A DNA stretch of 64,000 bases. Origin: Mycteria americana (Eukaryota; Chordata; Aves; Ciconiiformes; Ciconiidae). Under the pieces are notes generated by a model. That model made no database searches, was not told where the DNA came from, and saw nothing but the letters and a program-made list of their open reading frames with translations. Where the stretch lies: positions 50,447,001 through 50,511,000 of the forward strand of contig NC_134371.1 in the NCBI RefSeq assembly GCF_035582795.1, written 5' to 3'. Positions 1 to 10,835 of the stretch are shown piece after piece. Position numbers and translations under genes: made by a program. Positions within the stretch are counted from its first letter, which is position 1; each line of letters starts with the position of its first letter.

Positions 1-1886
1 ATTTCTAATAGATTTGAGAATGCAAAATGAATTGAGAGAGGAAGATTACAGCAGCAATGGACAAGGTGTCAGAAAGACTGCAGTACAGACAGAGGAAAAG
101 AGACAGATCAGGTCTGGCTATCTCAACTCCATTCAACTGCTGAATCAGCTGGAACATAATTCATAAATTATCTCCACTTTGAATTCTCACTAATCTTGTA
201 ACAGGGTTTGGTCCACCCAATATATATGAATGCCTCAGATTTTTAACACTGTACCTAGCAAAATCAAAGATTCATACAGGAAGGATGCATTCCAAATATA
301 GTCTTCAGTATTAAGGCTAACGCTCACTTTCCATATATTGACTCTCAACCTAATAGATGCATTGCCATTGTCAAGTCCTGCAGAGCAACATCAGAAGATT
401 TTCAAGCAAAATAGTTTATGGGGACAACCCAGGACCCACATTATATTTATTTCAAGGACAGGGAGATAACTCTGGACAAGTTCTAGCATGCTCCTGTCAA
501 CTGAACGCTACTAGTAGAGGAATTACACTAAATGCACTTCAAAACTACCCTGGACTTGCATCTGCATTTGAAGAGGTGCTCCAATCTGAACGTAATCTAG
601 TTTGTGTGCTCCAAGATCACTCCTCAATAACGGCAGAAAAAGGTAAGCATGGACAACTGGAAGATTCACTTTAAAAGAATACTCTTGATCCGAATTAAAA
701 CATAGATGCTCCCAGAACATCTGTATGGCCTAGTGTTTCTTACAAACACCATTATAATATATTAAGTGTGAAACTCTTGTGCTACAGTGTCAGTAGCTCT
801 CCCAGCTCACCATTTTCATGCCTTTCTATATAGCTTTTCTCCTTTTTTACAACAGTATTTCACTAAATTAAGCAGACATACCTGAAAAATATAATCCCTC
901 CCTACAATTTTGATAGAAGAGTAACTCTCAGCAATAGTTTGGGATCTTGTTGTTTCTCCTCTCATGCAAACAATGTAAGGTAGCAAATGCATGAATTGTC
1001 AGCAGCATAAAAATTTCTGACATGTTGTATGACTGCTACCTAACTTCATGAAGCTCTTAAAGATATCATATACATGAAAGGAATTAGATAAATAAAACTG
1101 GACTGTTGCTTAATCACAGGTATGTTATTACTTAAGTCTGTTGAGTAAGCCCATTTCACCACCAAGATAAGTTTGTAGCAACTACATGACGTCTAACTGT
1201 ACTACTGTAACATACTGGGTCCTTAGCACACGGTCAATAATCTACAACCACAAATACGCTAAAATCGTGAAAGGATTGAGTCTGAGGTATATTCTTCATC
1301 TGCCACACTTCATGGTACCCAAGTGCCTCATAGGAGATTAACAAACACACACCCTAGCACACGTATACCAGTAAGGCATCCTCACAGGCAACGTAACCAG
1401 ATGCTACCTCTTTGACATTTTTATCTGTGTACCTTACTGCCACAAGGCAGCATTAAAACAACAGCTGGGGTCCATTATTTGCCTATGCAGATAGGGCATC
1501 CTAGGACATCCCTAGAAGTCAACTGTTCGCTAATATTAGTCCACAGTCAGGAAAATGGAAGAAACTAATATAATTGGAGTAACAAGGTGGCGGTGGTTGG
1601 ATACACACAAGAGAGGCACTGACTGCGCCTCAGGGGAGGCGGGAGGGGGAAGCAGCCCAACCGCTCTCCACAGGAGCCACCTCCCCGGGAGGAGGGTGTC
1701 TACAGCAGCGCCCCGTAACAGCAGGGACGCGGGCTGCCCCTCCGTCAGGCCGAGAGCCGATAAGGGCGACCACAGCTCTCGCCTGCCTCGGCCTCCCAGC
1801 GCTCGCACCGCGGACTCGCCCCCAGCGCCCCTCCCAGGCCCGGCCCCCGGCCCCGCCGCTCGCCTCCCCCGGCCCTCCCCGCTCAC
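1..1886 (-). other. ABCD3: ABCD3 intron 1 (part)
   Basis: This is the 5' end of intron 1 of the minus-strand ABCD3 gene. It runs from the splice donor at 1886-1885 (minus-strand GTGAGC) off the left edge of the window. Apart from the GC-rich tail of the promoter island (about 1640-1886), it is AT-rich DNA in which I recognise no exon, RNA gene or repeat family. A plus-strand open frame at 357-674 is discussed in the findings. The next ABCD3 exon must lie beyond the window. Confidence 0.8.
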
Positions 1887-2002
1887 CCGTGCTGGGCTGC
1901 CGCCCGCCGCTTGTTGAGCAGGCAGAGGAGCGCGCAGGCGGCGGCCGTGGCCCCGGCCATGGCGGAGTGGCGCACCGTGAGGTACTTGCTGTACGCAGCC
2001 AT
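1887..2002 (-). CDS. ABCD3: ABCD3 coding exon 1: N-terminus of peroxisomal half ABC transporter PMP70
   Basis: ABCD3 is a peroxisomal-membrane half-transporter of about 660 residues. It works as a dimer to import long- and branched-chain acyl-CoAs and bile-acid precursors. This exon supplies 38 codons plus two bases and ends in a minus-strand donor GTGAGC (1886-1881). The peptide opens MAAYSKYLT and carries the hydrophobic and basic stretch LLCLLNKRR, matching the known vertebrate start (MAAFSKYLT, LLCLLHKRRR). The final partial codon GG fits the Gly that follows His in human. The ATG is in a strong context (GCC-ATG-G), with purine at -3 and G at +4. This N-terminal region is used for Pex19 binding and peroxisome targeting in mammals. 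The bird version has about two extra residues (an Ala/Cys-rich insert) and lacks the Asn-Ser-Ser sequon of human. The transmembrane domain and nucleotide-binding fold lie outside the window. Confidence 0.93.
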
Positions 2003-2283
2003 GGCGCGACTGCAGCCGCGGAGCCCAGCCGAGCCGAGCGGAGCCGAGGCCAGCCGAGCAGGCGCGGGGAATGCCGGGAGGGGGGCGGGGCCCACCCGGC
2101 CTCGCCCCCGCCGGCAGGACGGCCCGCGGCGCGAGCCGCGCCGGGCTTCGCCTCGGGAGCGTCGGCGCGGGCAGGTTGTGCAAGGGGCGCCGCGGTAATT
2201 AGCGCTCCTTCCCCATCTCCCACGGCGGCGGGCGGCGGGGAGCGGGTGAGAGGGAAGGGGCGTTTCCTCCTGTGCCAGAGGGC

Positions 2284-2356
2284 CGGGCCTGCCGCCGGCT
2301 GTCCTCGCCTGGAGGTCGGGCCTGCCGCCGGCTGTCCTCGCCTGGAGGTCGGGCCT
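2284..2356. repeat. 33-bp GC-rich tandem repeat, about 2.2 copies
   Basis: A 33-base unit starts at 2284, repeats without change at 2317, and begins a third partial copy at 2350 (CGGGCCT). The unit contains CTGCCGCCGGCTGTCCTCG. It lies at the distal side of the ABCD3 CpG island, 280-350 bases upstream of the ATG. The identity of the two full copies suggests a recent duplication or ongoing variation. Confidence 0.95.
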
Positions 2357-2420
2357 CCCCCCGCGCCCCGCGACCAGGCCGGCGCCTCGGCCTTGGCGTC
2401 GGCCTCGGCTTACGTTTTAA

Positions 2421-3395
2421 TTTTCTCTGGCATCTTCGGCTTGGCACCTCCTGCCGTGTGGGGCTCCCGTCATTCGCTTCCACGGGGAGGCTTTGTGCGG
2501 GTGTACAGTGTGATTTCTGAGTGTGAATTATGAATGCCATGTAAATGTGGAGACAATACACAATAAACCTTTAAGAGAGACTTTGATGTAAGTTTTGCCA
2601 CCCTGTCTTTTTTTTTTTTTTTTTTAGGGCCATGAGAGGAGCTGCCAAGATTGACTTTCAGACAGAGGGTGGAATGTGTTGTCACCTGTGTAAGCCCAGG
2701 AAAACACTCCCTATCACGGGCAGAGCCACACCAGGTACGGCGGCAGATACCAGCCAGCCTTCTACAAAACCAGTTATACTCACACAAGTGCTTTTTTCAG
2801 CAGAGTTAATAACAGTTTCCCAAGTCGAGCTATACCAGCAAAAACACCCATGGCAGCATAACTGTATTTACACTAGATCTTTCCCTCTGAGCATATCCCT
2901 CAGAAAGACACTTGATATTGTACATGAAGTGGCTGTACTTTCTACAGCAACGGGTCAGTTATATATTTATAGCCTGTATTGGTGCAATGGTTAACACTGA
3001 AATGACAAAACAATTTCTCTGGTCAAACTTAAATGCAGATAAAAACGCGCTTAGAATCAACGTATCCTTAATCTAAAAAAGGTTTTCATACAGGCTTTTT
3101 AAAACATTTGAATACCTTTGAATGTTGTGCTTTTGTTATTGTAGTATAAGAGTATGCGCATAGGTCAGTCCATTTATTGAGTATTCCTATTTCTTTCAAA
3201 TATGTCTGCCTGGAGTAGCAGGGCTGAAGCTACAGTTTGATGAGAAGTAATCTCTCTTTCTTCATTGTGAATGACCACATATACTTTTCTTTCTCACTCC
3301 CTCTCCCCATCCTTGGTATCATCAGGCATTTTGGGGCAAGTTTATGTTTTGATGTAAAAGTTGGAGTCTCAAAACATCAAATTGTTCACATTTTC
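2421..3395. other. Intergenic DNA beside the ABCD3 island
   Basis: No gene is recognised. It holds a T18 run (2608-2625) directly followed by AG, and AATAAA at about 2561. A plus-strand frame at 2632-2994 follows the T run, but resembles nothing I know. If a divergent non-coding transcript leaves the ABCD3 island, it would cross this stretch; the sequence alone does not show one. Confidence 0.5.
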
Positions 3396-3490
3396 TAGAG
3401 CACTAGAGTCAGGGCTACTGAATCTAGTTCTCTGGCACTTGTTCTGTGACCTTGGACAAATCAGTAATCTCCCTGCTTTAAAATAGCTGC
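3396..3490 (+). repeat. Old MIR/CORE-SINE relic
   Basis: The segment has the order of a MIR element: AGAGCACTAGAGTC, then CTCTGGCACTTGTTCTGTGA, then ACCTTGGACAAATCA and CTCCCTGCTTTAAAAT. The core CTGTGACCTTGGACAAATCA is close to the MIR core (GTGTGACCTTGGGCAAGTCA). It is diverged, without visible target duplications, as expected for an element of this age. Confidence 0.68.
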
Positions 3491-3499
3491 TGGTCATTG

Positions 3500-6400
3500 G
3501 TGTTTTTGGAAAAAAAATCATAAACTACTTAAAGTGTTTCTGATTCTCAGGAAAATATACAGCAGAATCACACAGCATTAATAAATTCATCTTGTTTTAT
3601 AAGATGAATGTTTGTAAAAATATCTTGGTTTTTTAAATCTTAGATACTTTGGCAGTAGGTAAATGTGAGAACCTAAAAAGAGGTAATTTCTTCATCAAAG
3701 TAAAGTTCTTATATTCAAATCATTACAAAAATGAAAATTTCTACAAGTTTTCAGGTTTACCGAATCTTTACAGTTTTGCTGCTACTTTTATCTCAATATC
3801 TGTGCAGAGATCAAGAGCACTATGATATTGCTATGCACTTCTTTACAAGTCCTCTTCCTTCCCAAGCTTAGGTTGGTTGTACCCTTCCACAGAACTAGCT
3901 ATCGAATACAGCCTAACTTTGTTTACATAGAATGTCCATCTGTTTGGGCCATGCTGACCTTTGTTGTTTGCATGACTGCATGACTTGTGTTCTGCTATGT
4001 TTGTCTTCTGCAGTGTCCTTATCCCACTTTTTGAGGCTAGCCAATACCATATCCTATTACATATTTTATTTCTCTTCTAACTTGTCCTTAAATAATTTCA
4101 CATACACCTACCATCTTGTAAGAAACTTATCTCATGCATCCAGTCCTCCACTGTTTCTTCTACTGCCTCCATTCTTGAATGTTGCTTTTTTTCAGAATAA
4201 CTTTGTTAGCATGATCCATAAATGGGCACTTAGTTCAAAACATGAACTTTTTTTTGTTTGATTTTTATTGTTTTTTATCGATCCATTATTTCATCAGTTT
4301 CCAACAACACTCATGGCTAAGCGTATCCTTGATAAAATCACCCACACTGATCAAATGCTTTTGTGACAAAAGCTCCTTCTTTGTTCTGTAATTTGAGATC
4401 TGCTGCATTTCAATACTTTATATGTTGCAGCCATTTTGTTTTCTTCGTATTCTTGGTACAAGTCAACTGTGGGAGTTTTCCAAGGTAGCAAATAACAGCA
4501 ACATTAATTCAAATGTATCTCAAATGTAAAAGCTAGAGGTGGAGAGGCAGCTTGGAAGAAAACAAAGGAAAGAGTACCACGCCTCTCACCTGTATTAATA
4601 ATAGCGTGTGGAGTTTCTCTGAAGAAGCAAGATCAAATTGACAGCTGTGCTTTTAATATGGTTCATGGTATGGTTCAAACTTCTTACTAGCTATGTAAGA
4701 ACATCCATAGAAAGCAGGCTATTTAAACTAGAAAGTGCACTCTGGAAGATTGAAGCCTGTTAGGAAGAAAAATGTGTATTTAGTATTAAAGCCTTAAAAC
4801 CCTATAATGGACATCAGGAGACCTCGAAACAGCAAGTGTTAGGCTATGGTCCCGTGTCTGAAGTGTTAAGCAGCAGTATCTGCCTAAGCAGTTCTTCAGT
4901 TTCACAATAAAAAAAAAGTCTGCTTAATAAAAAGCAGTAATAAAATTGCTAAACAGTTCAGATTTTCAAGTCATGTCCTCAGTCAATCTTGATTTTAGCC
5001 AGTTGAGTTTTAAGGAGTGAGCCAAAGTCAGGAATGTAAGAAATTGTTATGGAGTGAATATTTTGTCCCACTAATAGTTACGTGAATACATTTTTTTCAG
5101 TGGAGTCTAGGTTAACAAATAAGATGCTCTGATTTGGTTTCTCTCAGAACAGGAAGAACCTGTATTATTTGCTGTTGGCACTTGGCATACAACACCCAAC
5201 TATATTCTGAGAACAACGTATCATCTAATAATGAAATGAAAAATTGTGTTGTTTATTGTAGGTCCAATGTAGCATATACTAATATCAGGGAGAGCAATTT
5301 ACAAATGTTGTGAAAGGTGGCAGAAGAATGAGATTAATTTATGTAAGTTGAGGTAAGCTGTAAGATGCAAACTGTACCATGTATGTTAGTTAAGTTTGAA
5401 GGTAATTTGTATAGTGCTGGTCTCCATTCTGTATACTTGCACTTGCTTAATTTTTAAGTCTGTATAAATTCAGTAAGATTATTCACTTGTTTAATGTTAA
5501 GTACTATGATATTTGAAAACTTAATAACTAGTGGAGCAAGAAGGACAGCTCCAGGGATTGATGTGGTCTCTTTTGTGAAATCTGTATTATGTCTTAGGTA
5601 TATCTCTTAGTTGTAGAATTTGGCATGGTTCGCAGGGAGATTAATGAACTGCTCTAATAATGCAGTCATCAGCGTTAAGTGATAAGGTTTTGTCATTTTA
5701 CTGAAGTGCTATACCAGACTGTTAGTTTGTTGCTTGATTTTTAACAGAAGGAAATTATACATCTGAAGTTGAGCTACATTTAATTATGTATCAGTTCATA
5801 TATGCCTGTATATGTGTATATGAATAATGAAACAGACTATTCTCAATGACAGCCTCATCAATACAGCTAATATCAACCAAATGGAATCATTGTATGTTTA
5901 GTCACTTCATACAACTTGAAACACCAGTGTGGGTGAAGTAATGTAGATATGGTATCGGCGACTCAAAACCCATAAGCCTCCACCTCCATGAAACATATGC
6001 TGATTATAACACAGGTTTGATCTTCAGAGTGGGGCTACAGAGTGAAATTGAAATGGGCACAAACTTTCTTTGATCTACAGGACAGAGAGAGAAGACATGC
6101 TTCCATTTCTTTGTACCTCCTGTTTTCTCTTCTTGTTCTTGCCCTTTTCTTACCCACCTCTTGCATGCCCCTCAGATGATTGGGATGTTACAGGAACTTA
6201 AGATGTGGGAACTTAAGATGTGCACTCCTTCTGAGCAGAAAGTAAAGTTTGGGAATAACGTGGGGAGAAGAAGATAAGGGGTGTATAGAAAAAAATGCTT
6301 AGAGAGCTTAGGATGTACAGGGCTTTGGCTTTTAAATATATTGATGCTTGCAAACTTTCTGTGCCATTACTGTCTTACTTCCCCACTCTATGGGGATACA

Positions 6401-6654
6401 AGTACTTGTCCTAATCTTTATTAATTGACACCATAACCCACAAGAGTTTAATTGCTACACATAAGTCTACTTTCTGCATTTCCTTGATTTCTGACCATAT
6501 TTTTTGCTCTATATGCCTGTTTTTTTAATGTGACTGTGGTCTATCCTCTATAAAAGCAACTCTTACCTCTACTTAATATCTCACGCCTTTCCAAAATACA
6601 AGACGACAGATCATTTTTTTATAAGCACAGCTCATAATTTAGAAGTCCGGGTGA
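3500..6654. other. Intergenic DNA, nothing recognised
   Basis: This is AT-rich sequence with no recognisable exon, RNA gene or repeat family. The only clear local structure is a perfect 15-bp tandem duplication (GGAACTTAAGATGTG) at 6193-6222. The open frame at 3932-4261 is low-complexity and hydrophobic, with no coding signature I recognise. Confidence 0.5.
6193..6222. repeat. 15-bp perfect tandem duplication
   Basis: GGAACTTAAGATGTG occurs twice head to tail (6193-6207 and 6208-6222) in otherwise unique intergenic DNA. It is a short local duplication with no known role. Confidence 0.95.
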
Positions 6655-6790
6655 AAATGTGGAAGTACATAGGAATTACCATTATTAGACCAGACTCAGA
6701 AATTATCTGGTCTCCTGTCTGTACATGGATAGTATCAGATACTCTAAAAGACAGTATAGACTCCACACATCTGCTTTCATAGTGGATCTT
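6655..6790 (-). repeat. Ancient CR1-like LINE 3' relic, minus orientation
   Basis: The stretch GGAATTACCATTATTAGACC, followed by TTATCTGGTCTCCTGTCTG and ATAGTATCAGATACTCT, follows the order of a common amniote CR1 3' segment read antisense (cognate motifs: GGCCATACTGGGTCAGACC, ATCTAGCCCAGTATCCTGTC, GCCAGTACCAGATGCT). It is heavily diverged. The family call is from memory of turtle, crocodile and bird copies. Confidence 0.5.
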
Positions 6791-7084
6791 ACTCTAATTT
6801 CAACATTTACGCACTGACTTAGTTCTAAAGTACAGTGTTTAACATCCATTCTAATTTTTCTTGTCATTAAGTATTACAATTACCCATATTCTGCTGGTCC
6901 AGAAAATGTGCCTCATATTTCAGATGAGAGCAAACCACTGATTTGTAGTAAGAATTCCGATGTATTTTACTTAGTGTTTTCATTTGGTTTTCCTGTTAGT
7001 TGGTTTCTGGTTTTGACTGTTTTACAGAAAGATGTCTTCACTGAGCTGTCCATGTTGATGCTTAGAATGCTGATATTCCTTTCG

Positions 7085-7250
7085 TGAGTCAATATCGTTG
7101 GACGATCTGTGTGAAATAAATACAGAATTAGATTTTTCCTCCAAAATGCAGTACTCTGCACTTCTTAACAGTCAGTGTCAGTTAGCATTTTGTGCTTCAC
7201 TTGCCTACCTTGTTTGGACTAGGTGAGTGGGTAGAAACATGGTAACTGAA
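7085..7250 (-). repeat. Ancient CR1-like LINE fragment, minus orientation (copy A)
   Basis: AATGCAGTACTCTGCACTTC, preceded by GAATTAGATTTTTCCTCC, matches the antisense CR1 segment typified by ATTCCTCCTAAGTGCAGTAC and TTTGCACTTGTCC. A second, related copy lies at 8519-8690. Together with the fragment at 6655-6790, it may be one broken element about 600 bp long. Confidence 0.5.
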
Positions 7251-8518
7251 ACTAAATGTTCCTGTTTAGCTTGTTCATTTTTTTCCTGAAGTGAATCACA
7301 GCTCAGTTTGATCTTGACACCTTTTAGTGATCTGAAAGCCAGGGTATTTCACTACTCAACATTTATTGCTAGCTTATCTCAAATACTGTATTGTTTTACG
7401 TCTTACTAGATACATAAAATAGAAGACAAGAAGTCATCAATGTTAACTTCCTATCATACTTAGAATAATGCTTGGTTAAAAAACTGTTCCCTTTTTCATT
7501 AAAAAGTGAGAAAACTAAAGGAAGTTTTTAAGGAACATTTTACTGAAAAGGCATTCATGAACAGTATAAGGGATCTTTGCAAAGTCAAGGTGTCAAGTTT
7601 GATAGCTGAATTCAGCAATTTAAACAAAGGCATTTAAAATAGTTTTACAACTAATTCCTGTTTCCTAGGTAGAGCTGTAATTCTTTTATTGAGATTGCCC
7701 CACAATTCCCTTATAAGTAGTGCTTTTCAGCTGTTTATATCTTTGCTGATTTATAATGATGCAAACTGGAAGTTGGGAGAAATTTTCTGCCTCAGCTTGG
7801 ATATTAATTTCTTTAATAAAAGATGTCATGCCAGTGTGGTTCAATTATTTCCGAGAATGAAGCAATGGAAAAATAAGTTACTTTCAATGCAGAAAATAAA
7901 GAAAATGTAACAAGCTTTTAAGGTCATTGTGCTTTATCGTCATGCTTTGCAATGCGGACTCGAATTTGGCAGAGACCAGCTTATAGGAGAGACACACAAC
8001 TATTGAAAAACTCATCATCACTGTTTATGCTATGGTTCCTTCTTATTCTAGGTGATGAAGCTTGAATTGTTATAACCGCTCAAAAAGGAATCATATCCTT
8101 CTCTCATACTTAGTCAAGAGGTATCAGGCATTAGGTTTAAACCATAATAACTTCATCAGACCAGTCTTTCTGTTTTCCAGGAGCTATGGCCACAAATATA
8201 TATTATGATGATGTGTTCTTTAAACAAAGTATCATTTGCGTTTAACATTGGTAATGTAGAAAGGATGCTAATATAACAAGGATTTTAATACATTCCATGT
8301 GCAGATCTATTTGCTTAGTTAATCACTGTGAAAGATCAGTAGTGAGGGTCCAGTTTTTAGACTCTGCAGAACTCTTCTCCCTGTTGGCATATTCCTGGAA
8401 ATTACTGTCTCCTACTTCCTCTCACTACAGGGACTTTTAAACTATTTAGGATTTCATACTTTTTACATAGTAAACTTCTGTCCTTGGCAAGTACAGTATT
8501 TCTTAGTCATTGTTTTCA
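7251..8518. other. Intergenic DNA, nothing recognised
   Basis: AT-rich unique-looking sequence between two related CR1-like fragments. The short frame at 7689-7910 has no recognisable motif and I do not call a gene. Confidence 0.5.
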
Positions 8519-8690
8519 GTCAATATCATTCAGATCTTTTTTTTTGAGAATTAAAGTAGAATTAGAATTTCTCCTCTGTATGCAATACTTTGCATTTATT
8601 AACACTCAGACTCAATTACCATTTTGCTACACACCAGCTGAAGAAAGATAGAAGGTGGAGAAGCAATGTGGTAACTTGAAGTGGGTTTCT
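8519..8690 (-). repeat. Ancient CR1-like LINE fragment, minus orientation (copy B)
   Basis: This segment parallels 7085-7250. It has GTCAATATCATTCAGATCT (copy A: GTCAATATCGTT...GATCT), GAATTAGAATTTCTCCTC, then GCAATACTTTGCATTTATTA (copy A: GCAGTACTCTGCACTTCTTA) and ATGTGGTAACTTGAA (copy A: CATGGTAACTGAA). Both carry the antisense CR1 motif around GTACTTTGCACTTG. Two independent insertions of related elements are more likely than one local duplication, but I cannot separate these by eye. Confidence 0.45.
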
Positions 8691-10777
8691 AAAATGGAAG
8701 TCCTATCTCCACCCATTGTTTCACAAGTTGGTAATTATTATAGCAGCCCTTGTGATTAACCATGTCAGAGACATCGAACATTCTAGGGGCCTAATGGTCT
8801 GCTCTTACACACTAATAACAGCTCATATATGATATCCATGTAGCATTATTGAGTAAGCTTTTCACTTGTTCCTTCACACTGCCAAATTACTGACTTTTGA
8901 AAAATAGGTTTGTATGCCTTCTGTAACAATTCTTGGCTTTGGGCTACCAAGAGGGCTGGAGATTCTGTCATTTGATATGTTCACGTCCCTCACAGCTCCT
9001 GCTGCTAAGCAAACTGCATCACCCTGTAAAGCAACCATGCACCATGAGTTTCCTTACAGATCATACTATCCAAGTCTCTGCAACCTTCCTCCATACAGAC
9101 TAAGCAGCCAGCTGTTGATCAGGTACTATGCAAGCTCAAAGGCTTTTCCTGTAATGGCTGTTTTATACCAAAATGCAGCTAGACATGGGGACTGAGCATA
9201 GGTAACAGTTTTTGGCTTTAAGAATGATCCCACTGATCTGAATGCAGGGACATAAAACCAGATAAGGGATGAAAGGAATGCATTAGGATGAGGCAAGATT
9301 AAAGGTGGAAGAGCAATAAATGGCTTGACAAGAAAACAGTGAAGAAAGGCTACAGAAACTGGAGTGGCTTAGCAAGACAGTATTTAGGAAAGGAGGCTGA
9401 GCCGCCTTGGGTCAGAAAGCCTGTGGAAGAAGACCTAGAGACCAGTTGAGCAAGGAGATTAGATGGGCTGAACAATGATTCTGGTATTGGGAGGAAATTA
9501 AATTATTAGGCAAGAGAAGCAGACTGGATATGTGTTGCAAAACAGGAGGGTGACGCTCGGAGCTAATGAGGAAAATGGAAAGGAGGGATTTAGAGCTAAT
9601 TGTCTGGAGAAGAAAGAGGTTGAAAGAAGGCAACTTAAATCTAATGAGAAGATGTGAGATGGAACTGGGTGGACCAGGAGCCTGTGGTACTTGAGCTAGC
9701 AATTTATGGTGGAGGAGATGGGGGAAACGTGGTAGGAGAACCATTTGACAGGGAGTTCAGATACAGTCCTTGCATGAACCTGTACTGGATTAGGATTGTA
9801 CAGGTAAATAGGCTGTTGCCTACAGGCCTGCTCTCTCATATAGTACAAAAATTTTGAGACATAGCATATGAGGCAGGTGATGATGGGAAGAAAAATGACA
9901 GGTCTATGGCTAAGGCAGATAAATGCTGATAAGATGATCTGAACTGCTACTTTAACTCTGCCACAAAACCACTGTAGGATGCTGCCCCAGGGTAAGTTAT
10001 CTAACACATTCAAAGTTGGCCTATAATTGCATTTTTCCCCATTTTCAGAATGTTTATCATGAGATATATCAGAGAGGTATTTGCAGAAGTGTTCCGTGCT
10101 ACTAAGTCGTTGCAGTTAGGTGCAGCTTTCTTTAAACATAGTATTTTTAAAAATACTTAGCGTTTAATATATTTTTAATTTTTTCATTGTATTTCAATGG
10201 TGTTCATTAAAGTCTAGTGCTAGGTACTGATTAAAAATTAATTCAATATTACAAAATGAATACTAAATAGCTGTCTACTCACTGAATGAGGCAGCAATAC
10301 TGTGGTAAAAACATATGAAGCCATATGATTAAAGGTTGCATCCTGATACAGCCTTAATTCATGTTTCTTGGGCAGTTTTAGGCCACTTTTGTGGCAGACT
10401 TATTTGGGACTGTTCCAGAAGACACATGTGCAGCTGCTTTACTTCGCAACATTTTCTGCAAAAAGGTGTTTTACTAGTGCATGCACTGGCTTCCAGTAGT
10501 TGTCATAATTGAGATGTGGTTTAGATCTGTAATCTTTGGATCTAGGTGCCTTCTTCCTCTCTCAAAGCATTTGAATTTACTCACAGTTTTGAAAGGAAAT
10601 GCACTGGTAACAGAGTAGGAAGCAACAAGGAAAGGTGCGAGTCGTGAATGGCTGATACTTGTCTAGTGATAAGAAAATAGAGAATGCAGCGGAACTGTAC
10701 AGAAGGTACAGAAGTGGTGGATCTTTTAATTTGATTGAGAAAACCAAGAGAGACTTTAGATCTCAGTGTTGATTAAA
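8691..10777. other. Intergenic DNA with a purine-rich stretch
   Basis: No gene is recognised. About 9240-9750 is strongly A/G-rich on the plus strand, with many GGAG, GAGG and GAAG words and few pyrimidine runs. It looks like an old degenerate purine-rich repeat rather than coding DNA. The frames at 8914-9195 (plus) and 9412-9744 (minus) match no protein I know. Confidence 0.45.
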
Positions 10778-10835
10778 GATCATAGAATCATAAAAAACAG
10801 GGCTGGAGCATCCTACAGGATCATCCAGATGGTCT
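10778..10835 (-). repeat. Short CR1 LINE 3' fragment, minus orientation
   Basis: GATCATAGAATCATAAAAAA, then CAGGGCTGGAGCATCC and GGATCATCCAGA, is the reverse-strand form of a CR1 3' end. In such copies the element ends in repeated ATTCTATG octamers, and an AAGATCATC-type stretch lies inside. Only about 55 bp are retained. Confidence 0.65.

Larger units (their letters stand above)
1640..2420. promoter_or_regulatory. ABCD3: CpG island promoter of ABCD3
   Basis: This stretch is very GC-rich and dense in CG dinucleotides, unlike the AT-rich DNA on both sides. It surrounds the first coding exon of ABCD3. I see no TATA box at a sensible distance. A clear GC box (GGGGGCGGGG, 2081-2090) lies about 80 bases upstream of the ABCD3 ATG, as expected for a housekeeping CpG promoter. 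The transcription start cannot be fixed from sequence, but is likely between about 2010 and 2200 on the minus strand. The island extends both into intron 1 and away from the gene. Confidence 0.8.

Noticed and set aside
1536-2561. Several frames of 120-215 codons around the ABCD3 promoter
   Set aside because: These are GC-driven shadows of the CpG island. Only the short minus-strand frame with MAAYSKYLT is a known protein.
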